Notes under the pieces: model-generated | What the model saw: only the letters and a program-made list of their open reading frames with translations | Told to the model about the DNA's origin: nothing | The model's database searches: none | Source of the DNA: an uncultured Flavobacteriaceae bacterium | GTDB taxonomy: Bacteria; Bacteroidota; Bacteroidia; Flavobacteriales; Flavobacteriaceae | Direction: 5' to 3' | Assembly: GCA_943789365.1 (NCBI GenBank) | Contig: CALSTV010000001.1 | Location: 868,001 to 932,000 of the forward strand | Length of the DNA stretch: 64,000 nucleotides | Shown: piece after piece, positions 18,819 through 27,520 of the stretch | Numbering within the stretch: position 1 is the first letter of the stretch | Layout: each line of letters begins with the position of its first letter | Translations under genes and position numbers: made by a program

Positions 18819-19841
18819 ATGAGACTTGATTTTTTATTTCTTTTACTAGGGATATTCCTTTCTACAAGTTGCAGTTCTCAACTGGCAGACGCAAAGGATC
18901 CGGATAAGATTTACGGTTTGAGTTTTGTTGCTTCCAACCGTGAATTGGCGTCCGAAGATATCATCCCCGTAAAAGAAGTGAATGCCAATTGGGTAGCTTT
19001 GATGCCTTTTGGTTTTATGAATACCGCTCAGGATCCAGCGGTACGCTTTAATACCTCCAGACAATGGTGGGGAGAACGGGAAGAAGGTATTCGGACGACC
19101 TCCGGTCTTTTTAAAGACCAAAACATCAAACGCATGCTCAAACCTCAAATTTGGATAAGAGGGGGAGCTTTTACTGGGGTTATTGAAATGAGCACAGAAG
19201 AAGATTGGAAATTATTTGAAGCTCAATACAAAGCTTTTATTCTTTTTTATGCTACCCTTGCCCAGAATGAAGACTTTGAAATGTTTTGTATTGGAACGGA
19301 ACTGAATTATTTCGTGGTACAACGAACAGCGTTTTGGGACGAATTAATCACTGAGATAAAACAAGTCTACTCTGGAAAATTGACGTATGCTGCCAATTGG
19401 GACAGCTATAAAAACCCGAAATTTTGGAAACGTCTGGATTATATTGGTGTGGATGCCTATTTTCCTTTATCCGAAAACAGCACTCCTTCTGTTGGAACAC
19501 TAAAAACAGCCTGGACACCTATTAAAGCAAGTCTCAAAAATTTTAGTGAAGCAACTAAAAAATCCGTTATCTTTACAGAGTACGGTTATCGCAGTATTGA
19601 CTTTACTGCCAGAGAGCCTTGGGATTCGAACGTGGAAGAAAACTTTAACGAAACCGCCCAATCCAATGCCCTAAATGCGTTATATGACACGTTTTGGGAA
19701 GCGTCATGGTTTGCAGGAGGTTTTTTATGGAAGTGGTTTGACCATACCGATGCAGGAGGCAAAGGACATACCGGATTTACAGTACAAAACAAAAGCACTG
19801 AAAAAACAGTTCAAGATTTTTATCCCCCTATTCATGACTAA
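18819..19841 (+). CDS. GH113-like glycoside hydrolase lipoprotein (beta-mannanase family)
   Basis: 340 aa from the ATG at 18819, 1 nt after the previous stop; the longer frame from 18792 would bury the signal peptide. The lipobox is LSTSC with Cys near residue 19. The TIM-barrel has KIYGLSFVAS at its start, FCIGTELNYFV with the probable acid/base Glu, and VIFTEYGYRS with the probable nucleophile Glu. These match the layout of GH113 (endo-beta-1,4-mannanase) proteins. It is probably anchored at the outer membrane and would cleave beta-mannan-type glycans. It overlaps the next gene by 8 bp. Confidence 0.78.
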   Translation: MRLDFLFLLLGIFLSTSCSSQLADAKDPDKIYGLSFVASNRELASEDIIPVKEVNANWVALMPFGFMNTAQDPAVRFNTSRQWWGEREEGIRTTSGLFKDQNIKRMLKPQIWIRGGAFTGVIEMSTEEDWKLFEAQYKAFILFYATLAQNEDFEMFCIGTELNYFVVQRTAFWDELITEIKQVYSGKLTYAANWDSYKNPKFWKRLDYIGVDAYFPLSENSTPSVGTLKTAWTPIKASLKNFSEATKKSVIFTEYGYRSIDFTAREPWDSNVEENFNETAQSNALNALYDTFWEASWFAGGFLWKWFDHTDAGGKGHTGFTVQNKSTEKTVQDFYPPIHD

Positions 19842-21102
19842 AACCTGTCGCGTTTTTCTTTTACTTTTGCTAGCTTCATCAATGGCAGTTGCGCAAACAA
19901 ATTATATTTCAAAGGTACGTTTTACCGGTATCAAAAAAATAAAGACTTCTTTTTTAGAAAACGTTTTAACGACCCAACCGAATCATGAATTGGACTCAAC
20001 TGTTATTCAAAATGACATTAAATTTCTTAAAAGAATTCCTGCTGTGGCAAACGTCACCTATGCGGTAAAAAGACTTGCGAACAATCAGTATTCCGTTGAG
20101 TACGCCATCGAAGAACGCTTTTCTATCATCCCTCTATTCAACGTATATACTTCGAACAATGAAGAGGTAGCCTATAGGGTGGGGCTTTCAGAATATAATT
20201 TTCTGGGGCGCGGTATGGTCGTTGGTGGTTTTTATCAAAAAGACATTTACGATTCTTACCGTATTAATTTTCAAGCCCCTTATTTGTTTTCAAAGCGATT
20301 CGGGATAGGACTGAGTTATCAGAATTTCACTTCTTTAGAACCCGTGTTTTTTAGTCAGGGCACAGTAGATTACAAATACAACAATGAATCGTACGAGGTA
20401 CTTGGTCTCTATGAAATCAATGCGAAAAACAGGTTTAGCGCCGGCGTAAATATTTTTACTGAAAACTATCAATATGTGGCAAAAGAAGATGATGTATTGC
20501 CTCCTGTAACTGGTTTAATTGAAGATAAAACACTGTACAAATTAATTTATCAATATGACAATTTAGATTATCATTACCAATACGTATCCGGATTGAAAAA
20601 TGTTTTAAATTTTCAATTTGTACATTCTAAAACCAACGCATCATCTCCCAATTTTTTGATTGGGTGGAATGATTTACTTTATTACAAACGTATCAAATCC
20701 AGAGGGAATTTTGCTTCTAGATTGCGTTTAGGGCTTTCTACAAACAACGATTCTCCATTTGCGCCTTTTGCATTAGATAACAATGTAAACATCCGAGGTG
20801 TGGGAAACGTTATCGACCGGGGAACGGGCTCTATTGTTTTAAATACTGAATATCGATATACGGTACTTGAGAAAACAGATTACTGTATACAAGGCAATGC
20901 TTTCGTAGATTCGGGTTCGTGGAGAACGCCTGGTGGGGCTTTAGATGATTTCATCCAATCTGAAAATATTGTTGTTTTTTCAGGTCTTGGCCTTCGTTTT
21001 ATTCATAAACGTATTGTAAACGCTGTATTCCGAATTGATTATGGGGTTGGATTGACGCATAACACACATGGAATGGTCTTTGGGATAGGTCAATATTTCT
21101 AA
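19834..21102 (+). CDS. Short Omp85/BamA-like outer-membrane protein
   Basis: 422 aa from the ATG at 19834, which overlaps the GH113 stop by 8 bp and opens a signal peptide (LLLLLASSMAVAQ). One POTRA-like domain (about 22-95: KVRFTGIKKIKTSFLENVL, then a VEYAIEERFS strand) is followed by a C-terminal barrel with YNFLGRGMVVGGFYQKD near 115 and a terminal Phe (GIGQYF). It is much shorter than BamA and closer to TamA/'surface antigen' forms. It may insert or secrete something for the adjacent barrel/GH113 genes. A strong terminator follows. Confidence 0.8.
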   Translation: MTKTCRVFLLLLLASSMAVAQTNYISKVRFTGIKKIKTSFLENVLTTQPNHELDSTVIQNDIKFLKRIPAVANVTYAVKRLANNQYSVEYAIEERFSIIPLFNVYTSNNEEVAYRVGLSEYNFLGRGMVVGGFYQKDIYDSYRINFQAPYLFSKRFGIGLSYQNFTSLEPVFFSQGTVDYKYNNESYEVLGLYEINAKNRFSAGVNIFTENYQYVAKEDDVLPPVTGLIEDKTLYKLIYQYDNLDYHYQYVSGLKNVLNFQFVHSKTNASSPNFLIGWNDLLYYKRIKSRGNFASRLRLGLSTNNDSPFAPFALDNNVNIRGVGNVIDRGTGSIVLNTEYRYTVLEKTDYCIQGNAFVDSGSWRTPGGALDDFIQSENIVVFSGLGLRFIHKRIVNAVFRIDYGVGLTHNTHGMVFGIGQYF

Positions 21103-21113
21103 GTGCTGTACAC

Positions 21114-21143
21114 AAAAAAAAGTCCCGTTTTGGGGACTTTTTT
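21114..21143. terminator. Bidirectional terminator between Omp85-like gene and SBP gene
   Basis: AGTCCC (21121-21126) pairs with GGGACT (21133-21138) around a GTTTTG loop. It is flanked by A7 on the left and T6 on the right, so it works on both strands for the convergent genes. Confidence 0.9.
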
Positions 21144-21169
21144 ATATCAACTAATTTTTATGCTATTCC

Positions 21170-21964
21170 TTATTTCGCGTAGTTGTACCACATTTTATCA
21201 ACAGCATCTGATTTATCAAAGGCATTAATCCTCTTAATATAGTTAGAAACTAGATTTACAAAAAGTTGATCATCTGCTGACACAACCGGACTAATAAATT
21301 CTTTCTCAGTTGATTTTGAAATATTGTTGTAATACAAAAAGCTAGCTTCATAAGAGAAGGCAAGGCTCTCACAGGTTTCAAAATCGGCTACAATACCGTC
21401 AACCTTATCTTCACCTAGCAATGCGATTGCATCTGAATTACCATCCACTAAGATTAGGTTTGCTTTAGGGAACCTTGTTTTTACAAAAGTCTCACTAGTC
21501 GTTGCTTTTGTTACGGCCAAAGTAACTTTGTCATTATTCACAAGTGCATCATCTCCTTTTGATAGCTTTTTGTTTTTTGTCAAAATAGATTTACCACTTT
21601 TAAAATAAACTTCTGGAAAAGCCACCTTTGTATTTCTTTCCGTCGTAATTGATACGCCTGAAAACACAATGTCAACTTTACCATTTGCAACAGCTGGTAT
21701 CAACTGATCAAAGTCCATTATTTCATACTTTATGGCAACACCCAATTCCTTGGCAAGATGGTTTGCTATTCTAATATCAATTCCTTCGAGTTCTCCTTTT
21801 TCCTTGAATGAAAATGGAAACTGCTCACCTGTAGTTCCGACAACAAGAGTTTTACTGGTTACTATTTTGTCTAAAGTTGATTGCTTTGCAGGTTGTGTAC
21901 ACGATGTCATAAACATAGAACATGTTACAACCAAGGCTACTAGCGCGTTGAAAGTTTTTTTCAT
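21170..21964 (-). CDS. Orphan ABC-type solute-binding lipoprotein (SBP_bac_3 family)
   Basis: 264 aa. The lipobox MTSC puts the acylated Cys near 22. The family 3 (amino-acid type) binding domain is clear: LVVGTTGEQFPFSF, GIDIRIANHLAKELG, GKVDIVFSGVSITTERN and the later DGIVADFE. Such proteins bind polar amino acids or related small molecules and pass them to an ABC permease. No permease or ATPase gene is adjacent, so it either works with a remote transporter or has another binding role. About 250 bp upstream hold no gene that I can see. Confidence 0.88.
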   Translation of the reverse strand: MKKTFNALVALVVTCSMFMTSCTQPAKQSTLDKIVTSKTLVVGTTGEQFPFSFKEKGELEGIDIRIANHLAKELGVAIKYEIMDFDQLIPAVANGKVDIVFSGVSITTERNTKVAFPEVYFKSGKSILTKNKKLSKGDDALVNNDKVTLAVTKATTSETFVKTRFPKANLILVDGNSDAIALLGEDKVDGIVADFETCESLAFSYEASFLYYNNISKSTEKEFISPVVSADDQLFVNLVSNYIKRINAFDKSDAVDKMWYNYAK

Positions 21965-22217
21965 TTTAATTTGAGGGTTTTGTAAGTATATGATTTACTA
22001 ATTGTGTAAATTTAATAAAATATATTGTAAACCACGCCAAGGACACAAAATATTAGTTGCATTCAAAAATCATTCAAATAAATCCAATTTTTAAAAGCAC
22101 TTAGACGCTTCCATAAGGTGATAACTTATATTGAATACTCTCTTATAGTTTTCTAAAGAGACCGTTGAAAAGACCTGACTGTATTATCTTGATTTATAAA
22201 CAATATTATAAATAGGC

Positions 22218-23090
22218 TTATTTCTTCAAGGGATAGCATTCCTGACCGACAAAGCTTTTCGGAAAAGATTCGTCGCCTACAAAACCCAAAACTATATCAC
22301 GACCGCTCTTTGGAATATAGTTGGTGCGAAAAATATAATCCCAAAGACTTAAGGAGATGCCAAAATTCACACCATTGGGATGTGCTTGTGGAAGCGCTTT
22401 TGCATGATGCCAAATATGCATTGCGGGGTTATTGAAAATATATTTTAAAATACCGTAATTCAAATGGATATTCGCATGGTTTAAATGTCCAATGGTTAAA
22501 GCAATAACATGTACTAGAATTACATCGTCTACAGAAAAACCACCCATAATTGCCAAGGGGATATACAGCATTGTTCTGTATATTACCGTTTCCATCCAAT
22601 GGTAGCGTAAATGAGCTGCAAAGCCCATTTCTTTTACAGAATGATGTACTTTATGAAAATTCCATAACCACGGAATTCGATGTAACATTCTGTGTGTTAT
22701 CCATTGTACAAAATCTGTCAAAACAAAGAATAACAAAAGTCTTGATAAAGTGGGCAATGTATTTAAATCAAATAATTTTAATCCATCCAAGTCGATTCCA
22801 AACAGCGTAAGAAAAGAAAAAAAATACGATTCAAAAAGAGTGGATAAAGCAATAAACACAATCCAATTAAAAATAAAAAAATTAAAAAACATATAGAGTA
22901 AATCGAGCCAAAAACCTTTGCGAAAAACTCCTTGGTCTTTGCGCCAAGGGAAGCATAATTCGAGCAGCCACACCCCTATGGAAACCGCTATCAATATATA
23001 AAAATAGTTATTCCATCCTGGGTTCGTAATTTCATGTAGCAAATAGTTTCCATACCCTACAAAAGACTCTTTAAAGATATTTAGTTCCAT
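22218..23090 (-). CDS. Fatty acid hydroxylase/sterol desaturase family protein
   Basis: 290 aa from the ATG at 23090 (MELNIFKESFVGYG); the frame to 23141 adds unlikely residues. About four transmembrane helices carry the di-iron His motifs HRMLH, HKVHH and HIWHH. The family hydroxylates or desaturates lipid chains at the membrane using O2. The substrate cannot be inferred. It lies 98 bp downstream of ttcA on the same strand. Confidence 0.87.
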   Translation of the reverse strand: MELNIFKESFVGYGNYLLHEITNPGWNNYFYILIAVSIGVWLLELCFPWRKDQGVFRKGFWLDLLYMFFNFFIFNWIVFIALSTLFESYFFSFLTLFGIDLDGLKLFDLNTLPTLSRLLLFFVLTDFVQWITHRMLHRIPWLWNFHKVHHSVKEMGFAAHLRYHWMETVIYRTMLYIPLAIMGGFSVDDVILVHVIALTIGHLNHANIHLNYGILKYIFNNPAMHIWHHAKALPQAHPNGVNFGISLSLWDYIFRTNYIPKSGRDIVLGFVGDESFPKSFVGQECYPLKK

Positions 23091-23188
23091 AATCCATTTG
23101 TTTTGGAATTCAATACAATTGCAGTCACACAACCACACCAAATACTAAGATATCATATTTCAACCAATAAAAAAAGAAGTAATGTTTG

Positions 23189-23980
23189 TTATGGCATATT
23201 GGCTATAGCACTGCTTTTTAGTTCCTCAAAGTTGTACAGGTTCTTATCTAACAAATGAGAAGGGTATACATTTTGTAAAGCGCGCATCATGATCGAATTT
23301 CTATCTGGAAATTCCGCCTCCCAGGTCGAAATCATTTCTTTTACCTTTTTTCGCTGTAAGTTTTCCTGAGAACCACAGAGGTTACAAGGTATAATTGGAA
23401 ATTGTTGCTGTGCAGCGTACTTTTCTATATCTTCTTCCTTACAAAATGCCAGCGGTCTTAGCACCATTAAATCACCTGCATCGTTGATAAACTTTGGAGG
23501 CATGGTTTCTATTTTTCCGGCAAAAAAGAAGTTCAACAAAAAGGTTTCTATAATATCATTTCTGTGATGTCCTAAGGCAAGCTTATTACAACCTAAATCT
23601 CTGGCAGCCTCATACAAGGTTCCTCTTCTCAACCGAGAACACAAACTGCAGGTTGTTTTTCCAAGAGGCGTCTTGTCCATAACAACTTTGTAGGTGTTCT
23701 TTTCAATTATTTTAAAGGGCACTCCTATTTCAGACAAATACGCAGGCAATACTTCTTCAGGAAAGCCAGGTTGTTTTTGGTCGAGGTTTACCGCTACAAT
23801 TTCAAAGGAAATTGGGGCTACTTTTTGAAAATGCAACAACATATCTAACAAGGTATAACTGTCTTTTCCTCCCGACAAACATACCATCACTTTATCACCG
23901 TTTTCGAGCATAGAAAATTGCTCAATTGCCTCCCCAGTAGCACGGTGTAATTTCTTTAATAATTGTTTGCTGTTTTCCAT
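23189..23980 (-). CDS. ttcA: tRNA 2-thiocytidine(32) synthetase TtcA
   Basis: 263 aa from the ATG at 23980 ([19 protein letters not shown]). The PP-loop ATP pyrophosphatase motif [13 protein letters not shown] is at 34-46. The two CxxC motifs, [10 protein letters not shown] and [13 protein letters not shown], match the Fe-S-binding pairs of TtcA, and [14 protein letters not shown] is the family signature. It thiolates C32 of certain tRNAs. It is somewhat shorter at the C-terminus than the enterobacterial enzyme. The region upstream (23981-24400) is repeat DNA. Confidence 0.9.
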   Translation of the reverse strand: MENSKQLLKKLHRATGEAIEQFSMLENGDKVMVCLSGGKDSYTLLDMLLHFQKVAPISFEIVAVNLDQKQPGFPEEVLPAYLSEIGVPFKIIEKNTYKVVMDKTPLGKTTCSLCSRLRRGTLYEAARDLGCNKLALGHHRNDIIETFLLNFFFAGKIETMPPKFINDAGDLMVLRPLAFCKEEDIEKYAAQQQFPIIPCNLCGSQENLQRKKVKEMISTWEAEFPDRNSIMMRALQNVYPSHLLDKNLYNFEELKSSAIANMP

Positions 23981-24050
23981 AGAGCAAAAATAACATTTCA
24001 ATCGCGAAGTCTAAAATTTATAGCGAAGGAATTCGGAGCATCGTTTAGGT

Positions 24051-24190
24051 GTTGAAGCGTTGAAGCATGGAATTGTTGGGGCGTGGAATTGTTGAAGGGT
24101 TGAAGCGTTGAAGGGTTTAACTGTTGAACTGTTGAATTGTTGAAGCGTGGAATTGTTGAAGCGTTGAGTTGTGGAATTGTTGAATTGTGC
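24051..24190. repeat. Degenerate intergenic tandem repeat, period about 24 nt
   Basis: A Thr/Gln/Phe-type reading on the minus strand shows units like [23 protein letters not shown] and TVQQLNPS, about 21-24 nt each, built from GTTGAAGCG and GGAATTGTT words. It lies between ttcA and arsM with no start signals or family match, so I treat it as a non-coding repeat. Confidence 0.75.
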
Positions 24191-24231
24191 ACTCTTCTTG
24201 AACTTCTAACAATCTTGGCAAAAAAATCTCT

Positions 24232-24394
24232 ACGTCAAAGTCTAAGTCCGGGTCTGAGTCAAAGTCAAAGTCTGAGTCAAAGTCTGTGTCAGCGTCAGCG
24301 TCTGAGTCAGCGTCAAAATCAGAGTCAAAGTCAAAGTCAGTGTCTGAGTCAAAGTCTGAGTCAAAGTCAAAGTCAGCGTCCACGTCTATATCAA
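24232..24394. repeat. Hexanucleotide tandem repeat (AGTCAA/AGTCTG) next to arsM
   Basis: About 27 units of the type RGTCNN, mainly AGTCAA, AGTCTG and AGTCAG/GCGTCA, run without a break. On the minus strand they spell an Asp-alternating peptide (D-F/S/A-D). The tract starts just past the arsM stop (24401) but is in another frame. Together with the 24051 tract it fills almost the whole 420-bp space between ttcA and arsM. Confidence 0.85.
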
Positions 24395-24400
24395 GCCCAA

Positions 24401-25378
24401 CTAACAACAACCACCGCCATCATAATGATAGGTCGATTCACTAAAAAAGAGATCCTCTCGGCCCAAACTCTTTAAAGCATTTGCAGTTTTATCACAAACT
24501 GCCAATGGTTGATTCTGATACAATACATGTCCCCTTCCATCATCAAAATACGTCTCCTCTCCATAGTAGATAGCCGCTTTTCCTGTAAATACACAGGGAC
24601 CATCTTCCGGCATCGGGTCCTTGATAGCCGCTACTTCGATAGATTCTATATAAATCAATTCATCTGTAGGATAGTGCTTAGGGTCTAAAATGCGATACGG
24701 TTTTCTTGCGCGTATTTCAATGGTACCAAATCCGGCATCTGTCAACATCTTTATATAGTCAACAATAGGAATACTACCGCTTAAACAGAGTGCTCTCAAA
24801 CGTTCGTCGTTTCGTAATGTATCGTTCATGGGTTGCTCACAGGTGGGATCACTCATTACCAAACGACCGTGTGGCTTGAGTACCCGATACATTTCTGCAA
24901 TGGCCTTTTTCAACTCCTCTGCCTTAAAAATATTAAACAGACAGTTTTGCGCTGCCACATCAATACTGCTATCAGCCACGTTTAAGTTTAATGCATCTCC
25001 CTTTACCAATTCTACAAATTCGCTTTTAAACCAGGGGTTCAACGCCTCAGCTTCTTTAAAGTTTTTACGCGATGCTTCTAACATTTCTGGTACGACATCA
25101 ACGCCAATAACCCCACCTTTCTGACGGGAAAAATAAGAAAACTGCAATAGCTCCATGCCACCACCTACACCGACATATAGAATTTTGGGTGAATTCGACA
25201 AATCTCGTGCATGTACGGTACTTCCACAACCGTAATTCATTTCCTGCATGGTTTTAGGAATTTTCAATCCCGGTAATTCCCAAATTGGATTTGTGGTACA
25301 ACACAAACCAACGTCTGGTGTAAGTGCCGCTTCCTTATATACATTGTGTGTGGTCTCTAAATAACTCATAGAATTCAA
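24401..25378 (-). CDS. arsM: Arsenosugar-pathway arsenite methyltransferase ArsM
   Basis: 325 aa. The SAM-binding Rossmann motif [15 protein letters not shown] is at 67-81. Cys pairs placed for trivalent arsenic are GLCCTT (26-27), CGST (51), the later CEQP, and a terminal GGGCC. This N-terminal CC plus C-terminal CC layout marks the arsenosugar-type ArsM rather than classic AS3MT. It would make dimethylarsenite from arsenite and SAM. It is the last gene of the minus-strand arsenosugar operon starting at 29887. An ATG at 25369 is an alternative start (MSYLETTHN). Confidence 0.9.
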   Translation of the reverse strand: MNSMSYLETTHNVYKEAALTPDVGLCCTTNPIWELPGLKIPKTMQEMNYGCGSTVHARDLSNSPKILYVGVGGGMELLQFSYFSRQKGGVIGVDVVPEMLEASRKNFKEAEALNPWFKSEFVELVKGDALNLNVADSSIDVAAQNCLFNIFKAEELKKAIAEMYRVLKPHGRLVMSDPTCEQPMNDTLRNDERLRALCLSGSIPIVDYIKMLTDAGFGTIEIRARKPYRILDPKHYPTDELIYIESIEVAAIKDPMPEDGPCVFTGKAAIYYGEETYFDDGRGHVLYQNQPLAVCDKTANALKSLGREDLFFSESTYHYDGGGCC

Positions 25379-25395
25379 TTTTATATTTTATCGCC

Positions 25396-26208
25396 TTAAA
25401 GAGCTGCTATCAATCCTGAAAACAGGTCGATTAATTTAGGTTCGGCTTTGGCTGCCAATTCAAATATTTCAGGGATATTGATGGGCTGTAAATTGTCAGG
25501 ATCACACTCATCTGTAAGAACCGATACTGCTACACAGTCTATCTCCAACTGATTACAAACGATGACTTCTGGCACGGTAGACATACCTACAGCATCTGCA
25601 CCAATGATTCTAAGATACCTGTATTCTGCTCTGGTTTCTAATTGGGGACCTACAACGGCCGCATAAACACCATCGTACAGTGTGATGTCGTTTTTATTCG
25701 CATATTTCCTAAGGATTGCATTCATCTTTTTCGAATACGGCTCGGACATATCTACAAATCGAGGTCCTAACTGTTCAATTCCTTTCACAGCCAATGGGGA
25801 ACCTCCTTGTAAATTGATATGATCGTCTACCAATAACAAGTCTCCTTTTTTAAAAGAAGGATTGATGGCGCCTGCTGCATTTGAAATACATAAGTTTTCA
25901 ATTCCCAAACCTTTAAGAACACGAATAGGAAATGTAACTTCTATAAGCGAATATCCTTCATACAAATGAAACCTTCCTTGCATGATTAGTACTTTCTTTC
26001 CTGCAAATTTTCCTAAAATTAATTTGCCTACATGAGATTCTACCGTCGACGTTGGGAAATTAGGAATTTCACTGTATGCTACTTCTTCAATTATCGATAC
26101 TTCTTCAATCAGCTTTCCAAGTCCTGTACCAAGAACAATTCCAACCTTAGCTTTGTTATATCCTTTTGAACTCAAAAAAGCAACGGCTTCTTCTATTTTG
26201 GCTATCAT
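25396..26208 (-). CDS. Purine nucleoside phosphorylase
   Basis: 270 aa, the length of trimeric PNPs. Motifs include GIVLGTGLG near 23-31, VLIMQGRFHLYEGY with the phosphate/ribose-site His, and ISNAAGAIN, VDDHINLQG and VVGPQLETRAEYR. It splits purine nucleosides with phosphate. In this operon it likely removes adenine from the dimethylarsinoyl-adenosine made by ArsS, a step expected between adenosylation and glycosyl transfer. It begins 2 bp after the DM13 gene, so the two are co-transcribed. A general purine-salvage role is also possible. Confidence 0.93.
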   Translation of the reverse strand: MIAKIEEAVAFLSSKGYNKAKVGIVLGTGLGKLIEEVSIIEEVAYSEIPNFPTSTVESHVGKLILGKFAGKKVLIMQGRFHLYEGYSLIEVTFPIRVLKGLGIENLCISNAAGAINPSFKKGDLLLVDDHINLQGGSPLAVKGIEQLGPRFVDMSEPYSKKMNAILRKYANKNDITLYDGVYAAVVGPQLETRAEYRYLRIIGADAVGMSTVPEVIVCNQLEIDCVAVSVLTDECDPDNLQPINIPEIFELAAKAEPKLIDLFSGLIAAL

Positions 26209-26210
26209 AT

Positions 26211-26912
26211 TTAGGGGATTACAATTTGATATGTTTCCATACGTTTTTCAAAAACAATTTGCACCATATAAATACCCGATTTCAAAGTTGAAGTATCTAT
26301 AGCAGTGCGCACTTCAGTTAAAAGTACGGATTCTTGTACAACTTCTCCCAAAATAGACATAATATTTAGTATAGGCTTTTCGGCTCCGAAGTTTTCAATA
26401 TAAAAAACTTCATTTTCAACTTTTGTCGGATATACTTTGAATTCATTCTGCGTTGTTTCCCCAACACTTAAGTTGGCACAATCTGCCCCAGATTTCACTC
26501 CAAAGGTACCGGTTCCCCAATAATGATTGTATTCGGCACAATGAATTACAACATAAGTATACGCATCTATATCAACCGCAGGCACGAGTGCTGACAAGTC
26601 ATAGGACTGACTCCCAGAGCTGCTTTGTAACAGTCCTAAATCTATGGCGTCCTCTGTTACCAAAACTCCATTTACGGGTGTCGATACAGTACTGGAATTA
26701 CTGAGATAGACATGAAGATCGGGACCAGAATTGGTAAAAAAATCACTGCTAAAAACGAGCGTCTTTGTTTCGTCTAATAAAAAGTTAAGCTCCGCGGTTC
26801 CGTTTAAGGTGTATTCTGGACCGTCTTGAAATGGAGCCGTACGTATACATTGCCCAATTATGACCTGAAAACTGAGAACGAAAACGGCAATCGTGTAGTA
26901 TTTTAATTTCAT
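26211..26912 (-). CDS. Secreted DM13-domain protein with T9SS sorting domain
   Basis: 233 aa. A signal peptide (about 1-20) is followed by a DM13-type domain at about 28-145: AELNFLLDETKTLVFSSDFF, GPDLHVYLS, DLGLLQSSSGSQSYDLSAL and the Cys-bearing VVIHCAEYNHYWG. The C-terminal 75 residues are a type A T9SS sorting domain (FKVYPTKVENEVFYIENFG through LKSGIYMVQI). It is therefore exported and either anchored or released by the type IX system. It overlaps the TIGR04282 gene by 1 bp, so it is an integral member of the arsenosugar operon. Its role there is unknown. Confidence 0.85.
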   Translation of the reverse strand: MKLKYYTIAVFVLSFQVIIGQCIRTAPFQDGPEYTLNGTAELNFLLDETKTLVFSSDFFTNSGPDLHVYLSNSSTVSTPVNGVLVTEDAIDLGLLQSSSGSQSYDLSALVPAVDIDAYTYVVIHCAEYNHYWGTGTFGVKSGADCANLSVGETTQNEFKVYPTKVENEVFYIENFGAEKPILNIMSILGEVVQESVLLTEVRTAIDTSTLKSGIYMVQIVFEKRMETYQIVIP

Positions 26913-27520
26913 TACTGTATAAGTTTGTTTAGGTTTGAGTCGGTTTTTATATCAGAAATTACATCAATATCATTTAAAATTTCTAAAAAAGAACAAGAGT
27001 AGTCTTCATCCAAATCCTTTAAGGTTGCCTTAAATACTGTATTTTCTCCCCACTGCTTGTTCTGAAACAGTTTTGGAATTGATTGTTTCAATCCTAACAG
27101 ATAATAGCCTCCATCTTGAGCGGGTCCTAATACTGAATCTGTTTCTTCTAGTTTTTTAAAAGCATTTTCAATATGATCTTGTTGCAAATCTAGCATGTCG
27201 GAACCTATGATTGCTATATGCTCATAGCCTGCATCAAACCCTTCTTGAAAAGCAGCTTGCATCCTTTCTCCTAAAGCAGCTCCAATTTGCTTCTTTTTTT
27301 TGTAAATATCAGGATTCCATGCATCACTTTTAGGAATAGCTTCAGAATAATACAACCATTTATCCATTTCAAGGTTCTCTGTGATGCCTCGTGTATGTTG
27401 CAGCAATGCTTTATATACTTCCAAGGCTTTTTCTGCACCTATATCCTTTGCCAATCTGGTCTTTACTTTTCCCAATTCGGGGGTCCGTGTAAAGATTAGT
27501 AATAATTTCTTAGTCCTCAT
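26912..27520 (-). CDS. TIGR04282-family arsenosugar glycosyltransferase-like protein
   Basis: 202 aa with a CofC/DUF2064-like nucleotidyl/glycosyltransferase fold. The N-terminal LLLIFTRTPELGKVKTRLAK nucleotide loop is at about 7-26, the metal-site IIGSDMLDL near 100 and GPAQDGGYYLLGL near 133. Family members accompany ArsS and are annotated as arsenosugar glycosyltransferases. It may transfer the arsenoriboside to an acceptor such as a glycerol derivative. It overlaps the rhodanese gene by 11 bp. The companion TIGR04283-type GT2 is not found in this window. Confidence 0.85.
   Translation of the reverse strand: MRTKKLLLIFTRTPELGKVKTRLAKDIGAEKALEVYKALLQHTRGITENLEMDKWLYYSEAIPKSDAWNPDIYKKKKQIGAALGERMQAAFQEGFDAGYEHIAIIGSDMLDLQQDHIENAFKKLEETDSVLGPAQDGGYYLLGLKQSIPKLFQNKQWGENTVFKATLKDLDEDYSCSFLEILNDIDVISDIKTDSNLNKLIQ

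Noticed and set aside
21965-22217. tRNA or small RNA in the 250-bp gap
   Set aside because: No cloverleaf arms, T-arm consensus or terminator hairpin could be found by eye.
24051-24394. CRISPR array
   Set aside because: Repeat units are contiguous and degenerate with no regular unique spacers, and no cas gene is near.
23998-24410. Minus-strand open frames rich in Asp (D-F-D-S) and in TLQQF units
   Set aside because: They are readings through tandem repeats, use TTG or internal starts and have no conserved fold; treated as repeats.
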